Assembly: GCA_016110215.1 (NCBI GenBank) | Contig: JADWQD010000005.1 | Span: 124,001-188,000 of the forward strand | DNA from: Capronia americana | Lineage: Eukaryota > Ascomycota > Eurotiomycetes > Chaetothyriales > Herpotrichiellaceae | Direction: 5' to 3' | DNA length: 64,000 bases | Shown here: positions 20,786 to 31,780 of the stretch, in pieces | Layout: every line of letters starts with the position of its first letter | Numbering within the stretch: position 1 is the stretch's first letter | Notes under the pieces: model-generated | Told to the model about the DNA's origin: nothing | Seen by the model: the letters and a program-made list of their open reading frames with translations, nothing else | Databases searched by the model: none | Position numbers and translations under genes: made by a program

Positions 20786-22217
20786 TCATCCATGGCGGGA
20801 AATGACCCTTACTATTTTCCCATGCTGTATGATCAGGGTCTCGCGGAAGGTCTGTCGCCCGTCCGCTGCCTCGGCCATGCCGGGTTCGAGCTCAAGGTCA
20901 GGAGACGGAGCCGACGGACGAGTGGGTGGAGGGCGCGGTGAGAAATCTCGGTTTAGATGGGCCGCTAATAGCTCTGCTTCTTCCAGGAAGTCTTTCTCAT
21001 AACGCCACACCATGAGAGTTCTATCATAAAGCTGTGTCCGTACAGCAACCACCTTTGCCATCCGGTGGAAGAGCTGGATGTTGTTGGCGAGCTCGGGACG
21101 GGTGGACTCGGCCTTCAATCCCTCATAAATTTCCCAAGATGTCTCGTCCAGCAAGGCGCCAACGAGACATGGATCGATAAGACAGACGAGCTTTGGTCGT
21201 TTCAAGTTGGCGTGGACTAGAGACGTTGATGCCTCTGCTGACCACTCCAACTTGTACCCAATCAAGTGCCTGGAGTATTCATAGGGTCCCTCCGGGGTCA
21301 TCCCGAAACCGTACATGAATGCATATCGCTCCCATGCCCATCCCAGCTCGGGGATGGCCTCATCTCCAAAGAAATAGGGTTCACCGCTGTGTCGAGATTG
21401 TCGCAGCACATGGTACTTTAGCACGTCGCCTACCCTAGCGAACTCGAGTAGTCTGTAGCTCCACCAGAGGTGCGCCAACTCGTGTACGAGAATGATTGCC
21501 AGACTGACCAGCAGCCTGTTTGACGTCCTCTGGGAGTTCATCGTAGTCTGGACGGCTGAAGGCGGTCATCCACCTTGGATTGAGCTGCACAGATGGGCTT
21601 GCCACCTTTCTTCCTGATTTCTCAGACGCGTCAAGGCCGTCGGAGACGTAAGCATCCTCCCCAGGGTGGATGGCGTCGAAGGAATGTCCAGTGAAGAACT
21701 GGACATTGCTGATCCCACTATTCATCGCTTCGAATTTGGCCTCAAGATCGGCGCCAGCCTCGAGGTCGTACACCCAGTTGCCCTGTTTAACTCGGGCATA
21801 CACCCACTTCCCGTCTGTACGAGGGCTCAGCTTACCAAAGGCCACGGTGGAGAAAAAAGGTCGGCTCTCCCTCACCAGCCGTGTTGCTAGCACTAGCGCA
21901 GGCAGAAACCGTGCATACCAAATCTCCGGAATCGCCTCTGCAGGATCGAACCAGGTCGCAGAGGGTTGCTTCAACGCATCAACCTGATGGAGGCGACTGA
22001 AGTTCGATCGGTCAAAGAAAGGGAAAACCTCAGTATCCTGTCGCTGGTGTGAACGCTCCTCGTATGACTGTCGGTGTCGGTCCGAGAAGAATTGCTCCCC
22101 AACTGGCCGATTTGGATCTGGAAACCAGTCTCGCATGTACCGAGGTGCGTCAAGGACCCACGATGGCACCGGCGCCATTGCCGCTTCATGAGATGTAGGG
22201 TTGGACATGGTTCCCAA
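20786..22217 (-). CDS. HELAH metalloprotease-like protein, reading frame broken
   Basis: Two frames form one apparent protein. The first runs from the ATG at 22217 (MGTMSNPTS, APRYMRDWFPDPN, GNWVYDLEAGADLEAKFEAM) to about 21515. The second carries LAIILVHELAHLWWSYR and continues to 20786. VHELAHLWW contains an HExxH zinc-protease-like motif, suggesting a zincin fold. The frames can be joined by a 70-nt intron at 21504-21573 (GTGGAT donor, GGTCAG acceptor), but this removes the protein-like stretch FSRPDYDELPEDVKQ. The alternative is a one-base change near 21515. No signal peptide is seen. I recognise no named family; similar fungal proteins are usually unannotated. Whether the gene is intact depends on the frame question. 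Confidence 0.55.
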
Positions 22218-24803
22218 GTTCAGGAGGGCGGTGGACTGTGATATTGAGGGTCGGTTTTTTTAAGGATGACTTGTCAGCAGAGGTCTTTGTCGATGGTCAG
22301 GCTTGTTGGTATTCGACCAAGTCGGAGACAGTGTTGCCAGGCAGGATGGAAACAACGTGGCTCTTGAGCAGGAGCTGTGGTGTGGAGGGCTGTCGAGCAA
22401 GAGAAGGTCGTCTCTATCAGGAGGTCGTGGTATTCGAACGGACAGGCAGCTGCTGGCGGTCGATGGACCCGCAGACCGTAGGATAAGAGCGAGAGTGGGA
22501 CGATGATCGGTCAGGAGGAAGTGGTCGAGGACCAAGAAGCTGCAAGCAGTTGCGGTATGGGTGAAGTAGAGGAGTGGGAAGGGAAAAAAGAGCGCGAGAG
22601 AGAATAACTTACTTGCCTGCTGCAGGTGCGCGTGAATGCCCTGCCATGAACACTCGTCGTGGTACCTTGCCTGATCCAGCGTAACACATCTTGATCTGGC
22701 ACCACATAAATATATAAACAGTAAAGATTTTTTGCAGGTTCTCTGATTCATATGTGAGCTTTCCACGCCAGACACTGGGGTAGGTGGCTACATACCTAAG
22801 CAACCGAATGGCCGGTACACTGGAATGTGCTCGCATACTCCAACTCCTGGGTCTCATTGCACGAGTTTGCATCGCCTGCATCAGTATAAGGCTTCTCCTT
22901 CTTACCTCTGCAGTGCTCATTCTCCAGAGATCATGTTTGGAAACATCTCACTCCACGGGACGTCACGAATCACATATGCAAGGGCGCAGGAGCCCATTCA
23001 CCCAGCGGCCAAGCACATTTCGAACCAACGACGCCTTCATCCCAGGGGTCCTTCCTTTGGGGCAAAGCCGTGCGATTCTGCCAGCCCGAGCAATCATCGC
23101 AAGATCTGGAGCCGGCGCGGATCGAGTCGAGTGGTACACTTGGCACCGTCGGCATGACCCATCGGTAGCCCAAGGAGAATACCAGCGAGAGCAGGACTGA
23201 GATGATCATCAGATATGATGTAGGAAAGGGTGAGACAATGCAAGAGGCCAAACTAGGCACCATGGGCTGAAGTCTCTGAGGCCTGCGTTGGTGGAAAGCA
23301 AGAACGAGGCCCACATACCACGATCCACATGGTCAATGAATCAAGACCCGCAAATGGAAGACTTCGATCGGCTGACCTGCATTGGAAGCTTCCTCCCGGT
23401 CAACACTGTATTATGTTGCCGCATACCGCCGGGAAGAGAGCGTTTCATGAAGTTGAGGGCCCAGAGCGAGGCCTCTCCGGGCAAAAGACCCCGCCAGTGT
23501 TGCAGACTATGCTCTGGAGATACCAGGCTGAGTCGGTCGAAGCAAAGGTGCGAGCTAGGAAAGCTTGGAGCATGGATATCGGTCTCGGCTCGAACGCCGA
23601 GTATCGAAACAGCACGTCTGTCCATGCTGGGACCCTTGTATAGGCTCTGGTGTTTATCGGCACCGATAGCGACAATGACCTTGCAGGATGACAATTGGGT
23701 TGATGAAAATGAGATACGTGGAGGCCGAGCTGAATGTCGCGCGTCCGACGAAATAGTTTCCGAGGACCATGGGTAGCATTGTCGCGCCATTGTGAAAAAA
23801 TTGTTGTCAGACAATGTGCGAGCTCGAGGACAGATCGGCAAGCCACGCCACGCTAGTTACAGAGGACAGACACCAGAAGAGGGCCCCAGAAGAGTGCCAG
23901 ACATGGTCTTTGCAGGGTTGCTCAGTCGTCCAGTCGTCCAGTCATCCAGTCCATCTCGTCCATCTAAACAGTTGAACTGATGAAGCTGTGTGAATATGAT
24001 GAGATTGATGATCACTCTCAAAGGTCTGCGAGTGAGAAAGCTATCTAAGTAGGATAGCCTATCCTACTATGCTACATGTTTGTGCAGCAAGCACAAACAC
24101 AAACATACAAAGAACAACGTGAGATGACCAGAGTCCACAAACCAACTCTCGCCCTGACTCGATCTTCTCACATGACTGACCACACGACAAGCCCAAAGAT
24201 GATCATGACCAACAAGACCTCCACTGCCTCCCTGATCAACTCATGATGAATTTCATCAACGAACTGCGCATTGCATTCTCGGATGCCAAGTGGGTTCAGT
24301 CCCAATTGCGAGTGACAACAGCTCGGCGCTCAAGCTGACCAAAAATCCGGAATTTCACGCCAGGTCTAAACAAGCATCTTGAACAGTTTTGTGACTGAAC
24401 ACCACAGCGGGCACGGTTGCTTTGTTTGATCCTCCAGTATATTGGTGAGTGAGTGGTAGCTGAGGATTCGGTTGCGTCTACTCGATCCCGGACATAGTCC
24501 GTAGTGTTCTTGGCGTGATGACATGTTGTTGATTCAATTCGCCCTCAGCTGCCACTTCTAGACCGCGGCTTCGCGAGAGAGATATGATGCATTCCTGGCG
24601 GACTGACTGATCAGGCTTCTCGCCTGAGTTTGGAGTCAAGGTGGTTTGACAGACGAACAGGGCTGTCGACCTCTCATTTCACCATATCGCCGGTGTGTCT
24701 ACTGTCTAGTGTGGGGTGATATTGTCTGCAAGGTCATGGATTCCAAAAGTCAATAAAGGCGTGCTATCCAGGCGTGCTCCATCCGGATTTCGTCTACTCC
24801 GAT
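22218..24803. other. Long gene-poor stretch
   Basis: It lies upstream of the HELAH gene and downstream of the helicase. Several overlapping frames of 100-170 codons occur at 22970-23850 on both strands. A minus-strand piece there (LMIISVLLSLVFSLGYRW) is hydrophobic and could be an exon of an unrecognised gene, but I could not assemble a model. 23980-24770 shows nothing coding. Confidence 0.35.
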
Positions 24804-27800
24804 CTATCTATCCTGGCCATTGAATTCCACCAAATGCCTGACAATCTCAAAGAGTCCGGTATCGTCAGCCACGACAGTGCCGCGAGAATCAATCCGTCTC
24901 CTCAACTCATCATCCAAAAGAGCTCGCAACCTCGACGCCAGCACACCAATCCTCGCCCACCCCTTCAGTCTCAACCAGCCATCCACAATCACGCCCTGTC
25001 CCGACGTGTCGACCTCAATCGGCCCGCCAAATAATAGCAAAGCATAGGCGTTCAACGGGGTCAAATCGCGAATGAACGTCTTACTCGTCTCCATCTTCGT
25101 GAAATAGCTCACGAAACTTGCATTTCCAGAGAACGATTGAGCGTCGAAAAGCACACTGCTTGGATGCACGAACACGCGTCCGTTCTCTTCGTTGAAGTAC
25201 TTGATTGTTTTAGCCTCGGGGTCGAGTTCCTTCGCCCCGCTCATGGACGCGATGTACTTCTTGTCAGGCATTTGAATGCGCGCGATCTGCGGATTGAGCG
25301 CACCCGCTATCAGGGCCCTAAGGAGCATGTTATTGCCTTTGTGGCGGTTGCTCTCGCTAGAACTGTTGTGGTACGAAGGAGGTAGAAGCCCCGCCTCGAT
25401 CAAGGAGTCGAGGAGCTGTCGGCGTGTCGAGTCGATGTCGCGAAGGGTCTGTTGTGACAGGAATTTGGACGAGCACCAGTTTTGCACGTCCCTGAACCGT
25501 GAAGTGGCGGAGAGCTCTTTCCACTGGTCGAACGCCGTGCTGTCAAGCACCAAGTCACCCTCTGAGGTGGGAAACGACATTCTTGCGTCCTTTGCTTCAT
25601 CGCGCTTGTCACGCGGGGACACGAACGGGCTTTTCGTTGCCAAAACCGCAGCCATAGTCAGACAGGTCTCAACGCAATCGAACAAAACACCATAGACGAG
25701 CAGTTTCGCGCATCGAAGGTCGGCCGGGATCATGGACAAGTAAGTGCCAAGGCCGGTCAGGCGATCATTCTCCAGAGCACCCATCCTCTGCAATGTCTTC
25801 ATGGCAGTGGCGACGGCCCGACTGTCCGGAGGTGAGATGGTCCGTGCCAGGAATTCTTCCACCTTGCGATCTGAGCCAGTAGCCTTCACAGAGAGACAGA
25901 GCTGTTCCAGTGGCGTCCTGTGTATCTCGGGTGCCGCTGCCGCTGCCATGTTGGCCTCGACATTCTTCGTGAAGAGCTTGTAGCATTTTCCTGCTTGCAC
26001 TCGGCCTGCTCTGCCACGGCGTTGTTTGCAGGCAGCTAGGGAAGCCCAGACTTCCTCCAGTCGTACAATGTTTGAGATCGGGTCGTAATTTGTCTCTTTG
26101 ACCTTTCCTGAGTCGATGACGGCAACAATGTCTTCAATGGTAATGGAAGTCTCGGCCACGTTGGTTGCGACCACGACTTTTCGTCTTCCTGCTGGCGGCT
26201 GCTTGAAGACCAATCGCTGTTCGGCTGGCGTCAGCGAGGCGTGTAATGGGAGAACATGAATATTTGCCATATCGGCCAACGACTTGCGGCAGCGGTCAAT
26301 CTCCATGGTGCCCGGCATAAAGATCAAGATCCCGCCACGTAAGGTGCTTAGTTCCTGGTCAATACGGTGGACGAGTGAAGCAATCAGCTCGTAATTGAGG
26401 CCAACTCCGAGCCCTTGTATGGCTTTGCCAATGGCCTGCTCGCCGTCCGTATCGATATCTCGGTTATTGCCACTGCCGGTGAGTCTCAGGACATCGTCAA
26501 GGTAATAGTCCTCAACCGGATATGTACGTCCTTCGATATGAACCCTGCCAACACGGTCTCCGCCAAAGTAGTTGGCAAAGGTGTCTGCATTGAGCGTAGC
26601 ACTCATCAGCACGACCTTCAGATGAGGCAACATCGGTAAACCGTCGCGCAACAGCGCCAGGAGGAAGTCGGTATCAAGTGAGCGTTCATGGACCTCGTCA
26701 ATGAAGACATGGCTGACTCCTGCCAGTGCTGCTTTGATGCTAGAAGAACTCTGTAGACGGCGTAGGAGGACTCCAGTAGTTTGGAATGTGATCTTGGTCC
26801 TGGAAGAAGTCTTAGAGTCGCCTCTGATTATATACCCAACTTCATCGCCTTCGTTGGAGCATCGCTCGGCGCTCACACGCTCGGACAGTGATAGCGCAGC
26901 GACTCGTCTTGGTTGCGTACAGATGAGGTTGACTGAGGACCCTCGCATATTCTGAATAGCATCATCGAGGATGAACTGTATGGCCTGGGTACTCTTGCCG
27001 GACCCAGTCTCACCTGTGACCAAAGTGACTTGTGCACCGTTGACAACTCGGACAATCTCATCTTGTTTCGACCATGCCGGCAATCTTTGTCTAGCGGCAT
27101 TCATTTTCCGCTGCGAGTCCGACGACTGCCGAGCCTTCCAGCTATCAAACATGACTTGACTCGATCTGCTGTCCTTGAGATTGATTCTCTCCGCCGTTCT
27201 CGAGCGCATTGGAAGCTTCTGCCCATTTGTCTTGGTAAGAGGGAGCTCCTTGCGTATCGACCCGGACACTATCTCCAAGTCGCTTAATTTGCCAGGATTC
27301 TGGGTAATGTCAGGCATTGAGCTCTCCAGCCATTCCAATATGTTGAACACCATGGAGTCGCCGAGTAGACTGTCCTGGGCATACATGATTGCTTTCTTGA
27401 CTGCACTCAGGCGTACATAGCTGGGAAGATTGGGGGCTTCGATTGCGACCATAGGTGGTATATGCGGATACCCAGAGACCGGGCGACGGAAATGGTAGGT
27501 CGCAGGGATGGCTGAAGTTGGGTCTGGTCGGATGGAGCATTGATCCGGCCCTGACGCTTTGAATCTGTCATCGAGAATAGATTCTAGCGCACTCATCTCC
27601 TCGTCCCAGACATGAGCATCAGACGTGACGCCCAAGCTCGTTGTTTCTTTTGGGGGTACTAGCTGGGACTGCAGGGCCTCTGCTGCTAGCGCCTCATCGC
27701 CATCATTGTCTCGCAAGGCCTGCAAACATAATTGAGTTGCATATCCGCCCAAGGCCAACCTCTTCACCTTGGCGTCGGTTGCTAGATCACTGGTGACTAG

Positions 27801-28805
27801 TGTTACCCCTGCACTGTATCCAGGGGGGAAGCTCCAGGCTGGCAAGCAGTCCTCGGGAACGTGAATAAGAAGCCACTCCAAGACCTCTTCCCGGGACCCG
27901 CAACAATCAAGAGCCTCCTTGATATGGCTGTGCTGAAAGCCCGACTTTGCTAGATCGGTTTGGAGCGAAGCTTTGTCTCGTTCTGACATTGATAATGCAC
28001 TCCGGTTCCAGACGCTGTGTGTTCTGATCAATGATTCTATCCGTGTGCGAGCATCTTGCCCCAGTTCAACGCGCGGCGCTCGGTCCCAGCCCTTGGCACC
28101 GACGCCGCTGGAGCCGAGACCGACAAGGCTCACCGACTCTGGTTTGATAGGTTTGCGTGCTTGCTCCTCCTTCTTCTTCTCCATGGCGGCCTTAATGTCC
28201 TGGCGCTTGGATTCAGCAGCGAATGGATCGGCGTCATATTTCCAAGCTCTGCCTTCTCTGACATCCTCGTCTTTGAGACGCTGGAAATCACCCTTCCAAA
28301 GGTCCCGGTACGTCGGAGGTAGTGCCATGGAAAGATTCTTCATGCTCTGTAACCGATATAGGGTATAAGCAGCTGCAAGATGGCGGGCCTCAAGAGCTGA
28401 TGGCTGGTCTGCGAGATGGATATCTGTGGCTGGAAGCTGAAACGGGGGAAGCTTCGTGATTTCACCGGATTTTGGGTCTGTCTTCGATAGCACAACAGAC
28501 GCCCGGTGGACCTTTTCACCACCATTTGGTGATGGCACCTGGCGCATTTGATAATCAGGCTTGTTCCATTTTTGGCGTTGACAGTGTTCCGACAGCAGGT
28601 TAACAGGCAGCTTCCCGGTCCAAGACGCTCCTCCAATGATTTTCTTCACATCTGGACGTGGTGGACCTTCGGGCTCTTTTTGCTCCTGCTTCTTTTTATC
28701 ACTTTTTTTGTTGGTAAACACTATGTGATCACTGTCTGGGACGCCAAGAGACGGGTTTTTGGACGAGTTGCCCTTACTTGAGGCTGAGCCCTTCTTAGGC
28801 GCCAT
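24804..28805 (-). CDS. DEVH-box RNA helicase (DHX57/YLR419W type)
   Basis: This intronless gene encodes 1333 residues. In order: a basic N-terminus (MAPKKGSASSKG); UBA-like helices (about 283-325 and 350-390); an RWD-like domain (about 400-500, with YPHIPPMVAIEAP); Walker A GETGSGKST (608-616); motif II DEVH (703-706); SAT (735-737); and motif VI QRRGRAGR. Winged-helix, ratchet (HA2) and OB-fold regions follow to the C-terminus (DLTPLNAYALLLFGG). UBA plus RWD before a DEAH core is the layout of DHX57 and yeast YLR419W, putative cytoplasmic ATP-dependent RNA helicases with poorly known substrates. DHX29 is a related alternative, but it lacks this RWD arrangement. Confidence 0.9.
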   Translation of the reverse strand: MAPKKGSASSKGNSSKNPSLGVPDSDHIVFTNKKSDKKKQEQKEPEGPPRPDVKKIIGGASWTGKLPVNLLSEHCQRQKWNKPDYQMRQVPSPNGGEKVHRASVVLSKTDPKSGEITKLPPFQLPATDIHLADQPSALEARHLAAAYTLYRLQSMKNLSMALPPTYRDLWKGDFQRLKDEDVREGRAWKYDADPFAAESKRQDIKAAMEKKKEEQARKPIKPESVSLVGLGSSGVGAKGWDRAPRVELGQDARTRIESLIRTHSVWNRSALSMSERDKASLQTDLAKSGFQHSHIKEALDCCGSREEVLEWLLIHVPEDCLPAWSFPPGYSAGVTLVTSDLATDAKVKRLALGGYATQLCLQALRDNDGDEALAAEALQSQLVPPKETTSLGVTSDAHVWDEEMSALESILDDRFKASGPDQCSIRPDPTSAIPATYHFRRPVSGYPHIPPMVAIEAPNLPSYVRLSAVKKAIMYAQDSLLGDSMVFNILEWLESSMPDITQNPGKLSDLEIVSGSIRKELPLTKTNGQKLPMRSRTAERINLKDSRSSQVMFDSWKARQSSDSQRKMNAARQRLPAWSKQDEIVRVVNGAQVTLVTGETGSGKSTQAIQFILDDAIQNMRGSSVNLICTQPRRVAALSLSERVSAERCSNEGDEVGYIIRGDSKTSSRTKITFQTTGVLLRRLQSSSSIKAALAGVSHVFIDEVHERSLDTDFLLALLRDGLPMLPHLKVVLMSATLNADTFANYFGGDRVGRVHIEGRTYPVEDYYLDDVLRLTGSGNNRDIDTDGEQAIGKAIQGLGVGLNYELIASLVHRIDQELSTLRGGILIFMPGTMEIDRCRKSLADMANIHVLPLHASLTPAEQRLVFKQPPAGRRKVVVATNVAETSITIEDIVAVIDSGKVKETNYDPISNIVRLEEVWASLAACKQRRGRAGRVQAGKCYKLFTKNVEANMAAAAAPEIHRTPLEQLCLSVKATGSDRKVEEFLARTISPPDSRAVATAMKTLQRMGALENDRLTGLGTYLSMIPADLRCAKLLVYGVLFDCVETCLTMAAVLATKSPFVSPRDKRDEAKDARMSFPTSEGDLVLDSTAFDQWKELSATSRFRDVQNWCSSKFLSQQTLRDIDSTRRQLLDSLIEAGLLPPSYHNSSSESNRHKGNNMLLRALIAGALNPQIARIQMPDKKYIASMSGAKELDPEAKTIKYFNEENGRVFVHPSSVLFDAQSFSGNASFVSYFTKMETSKTFIRDLTPLNAYALLLFGGPIEVDTSGQGVIVDGWLRLKGWARIGVLASRLRALLDDELRRRIDSRGTVVADDTGLFEIVRHLVEFNGQDR

Positions 28806-29779
28806 TCCACTGGATAATGAGTGCAGCCAAAGAGCTGCAGTCCATGTAAATTAGCACAAGATCCTAACGCACAAGTGAAGTAGAGTAAAATGCGCCCTTG
28901 TCGGCTTGATGGGTGGATTCTGAAGCGAGTCTAGTTATCAGGGGATTGTCGCGTCTCAAATACAGTCACCGAGCACTTTGTGAACAGCATTATCCGACCA
29001 CGGGTTTTAGGCTTCCCCAGTAGTATCTTCCAAAGGCCAAGAGTGTATGGATGCAATGACGGTGAGACTGCTGAGGCTGCTGGCAGAAGGAAACGTAAAC
29101 GAGGCGAGAATGAAAAGACGGCTCGGAAGACCTGCCTAGATGGGGCCATAGAAAATGGATGAACAAGGCTAGCGCAGCCTCCTTTTTGTGCAGCCTCGTC
29201 TCCAGGGACAACCAATCAAGATAAAGCACGACCTGACCGGGCAAATGTTGTTTCGTGGCTTCTCATCAAGGTATTCTTTACATTATTCGTGGCTGATCAC
29301 GTCTTTGTTGCCCCCCGATTAATGAATCCCGTTCTATGGCACCGGGCAGCACCGCGGTAGTCTCTCCACTTCTCGTGAGAGAGAACTTCGAACTCAACCT
29401 CAACCTCAACCGTCTCCAAAGCTGACCACAAGCTACGTTGATGTTGCCGGTAAGTCATTCCAATATTCTGCAGATGACCGAGAGCCGGTCGTGACGGGCC
29501 TCGTCGCTCCCGATCAACATGCCATGGTGCCAATTAGTGTTTGTCATAACTTCGTATGTCCTCGTCAATGTTTCTCATCGAGCGTCGCGACTCTATGATG
29601 GAGAAGAATGAATACCGGGATGACCAGTCATAACTAGCAGCCTCAAGTCCGTCTTCGCCGTTGCCTGGAAGCTGGGGACTCATAAGAAACCTCCTCCGAC
29701 CACAGCCAGTCGGGATACGCTTCTTGGTCCGTTGAATGATAAACGCCTCGTCAATGAAGCAGTCTGAGTGGCCATATTC
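28806..29779. other. Intergenic region
   Basis: This is the helicase promoter and the 3' flank of the cyclin gene, both on the minus strand. Only short frames are present; nothing recognised. Confidence 0.5.
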
Positions 29780-31780
29780 TCACATGCGGAGGTAAGGGAC
29801 ACTGTCGTAGAATGAGACCATGGATGATTGAAGTAAAGATACGGAAGCAGCTGGATCCGGCAATTGGAACCCTCTCTGGATCTCAGTCTCGACGAATGCT
29901 GAAGCTCTCTTGTAGCGCTTGTCGCAGTACTTGTTGAATACTGCATTATGGTGCTTGCGCGGATCTTCGCAGCACTCCAAGAGGAGATTGACGAGTGGCT
30001 TGAGCTGTGAATAAGTGTAACCAGAATAGTACACATGATGAGGAGTCTATGTATATCAGTAATGCTTCGCACATTGCCGTTGTGAACTTACCCAGGTGCC
30101 TTTTCGAAGCATGACGCGTGCCAGGCAATGCGACGCTGCTGCTGTAAAACTGGGAGGGCTACCGATGAAACGTTCGTCCATCAGCGTGACCTCGAGAAAG
30201 TATTTGGCCAACGTCCGTGTTTCAAGGTCGTAGTCATCTGCTTTGCTGATTCTCCTCAAGAAGCTCATGGGCCCAGGCCAGCCCAATTCAAACTGAAGCA
30301 TGGTAAGCATGAACCTCTCAGCCTTCAGAATTTCGTCCATGCTGTAGCCACCGTCGACCATGTAGACGATCTCTTGGACCGAGGGACAGTTGATCTCCTC
30401 ATACTTGGCAGCGATGAAGATGGCTGTCGCGCCAACGAGTTGTAACTTGCCGAGAGACACGACCTTGCAAGAGAGGAATCTGTCGATGTAGTTGACGGTG
30501 AGGAAGAGGGTCTCCGGTAGTAAGTTGAAGCGGAGGTGAACTTGGACCAGCCAGTCCATCAGCACCGAGCGCATTGACCACTGGATCTCGTGCTGGTTGT
30601 CCATGTAATGAGCGTTAGGGAGCATCTTTATCTCCAAATGCTTCATGTAATCGAAGATCTCTTCCCCATATTCGGCCACCATACTCGTGTCATAGCTCTC
30701 GTCTTCGATTTCTTCGGGAGACCGAGTTGCCTCGACCAGCTGTTTCGCGGCAGAGATTTCCTTGCGAGCTCGTTGGTTCATCTGCGGGAACAGAACCGTG
30801 GTGGCCCCGCCAGTGGTATTGTCACCTTTCGATCGAAATGACCTTGCCGTCACGAAGCCCTCTTCTTCATAGTTGTCATCATCCTCTTCGTCCCAGTACT
30901 CTTCTTGCTCAATCTTTCGTTGAATGTAGGAGTGATGCGGACTTAGAGGAGGGATGTTTTCGACCGGATTGATGAGGGTTGCCACCGCCATTGGTTGCGC
31001 TTCCGTCCGAACCGCTGGAGCATGTGTCTCCGTCGAGACTTGAGGATGCTGAAGCAGGAGTCGGTCGTAGGAATGTTGTGAAGGTTGTTGAGAGAGATAT
31101 GCTGATGAAGTGACACTTGCATCCTTCAAGTCGATTTCGTGGTTGGACTCACTGGCGACAGAGGGTCCGAGGCTGACCTCTTCAATGCCGGGCAAGCTGG
31201 TTTCAGAGTGGAGATCTTGGATTTCCTTGACTGGCTCAGCGGGAACAGGAGCAGGGGCCGGGGGAGGAAGAAGGCAACTCTGAGGTTCAGCAGGGAACTG
31301 GGCAAGATCTAACACCTTCTCTTTCTCTAATAGCGCGTTGACAGCTTCCGACGGAGGAAGTTCTGTCTCTTGGACCACACCGAGTCGATTGTCCTTGAAG
31401 ATGGTTGTATGACGCTTGGTCAAGGTTTTCTTCAGCTGCTGAGACGCGACGCCGTCGACGGATGAAGGATTCGTGGAGGTTTTCGACGCCGCAACAGCGC
31501 TCGCCCCGGCGAGAATGTTCTTGAGTCCTTTCTGTGCAGGTCGCAGCAAGGCAAGTGATCTTCTCTGGTCCAGGGACTGGGTCGGTTTAATGTTGCCCTT
31601 CGTCTGGAGAGTCGAGTCATCTTTGCTCGGTCTTCCTGCGACAACGTTGCTCACGTCGCCAAAAGCGGTTCGCTTCGCCGCAGCCTTGAGACCTTGACTT
31701 TCGGCAAACGTCGTCACCAGTGCCGGACTCGATTTGTTTCGCTGGTGGATTGTCTTGGTAGGATGGCTTTCAGGGGGCAT
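29780..31780 (-). CDS. G2/mitotic B-type cyclin
   Basis: Two exons, 31780-30092 and 30046-29780, flank a 45-nt intron (GTAAGT donor, CATAG acceptor) and join in phase as GTWTPHHVYYSGY. Product: about 651 residues. The N-terminus holds a destruction-box-like RTAFGDVSN at residues 37-45, equivalent to the D-box of Cdc13/NimE cyclins but with Phe in place of Leu. A long disordered region follows. The cyclin box has EIQWSMRSVLMDWLVQVH, YIDRFLS and AKYEEINCPSVQEIVYMVD. The second cyclin fold ends in HNAVFNKYCDKRYKRAS. This partner of CDK1 drives entry to mitosis (NimE/Cdc13/Clb class). The extension is longer than in Aspergillus NimE. Confidence 0.93.

Noticed and set aside
22260..22775. 171-codon minus-strand frame upstream of the HELAH gene
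   Set aside because: Pyrimidine-rich, no motif, likely leader and promoter sequence.
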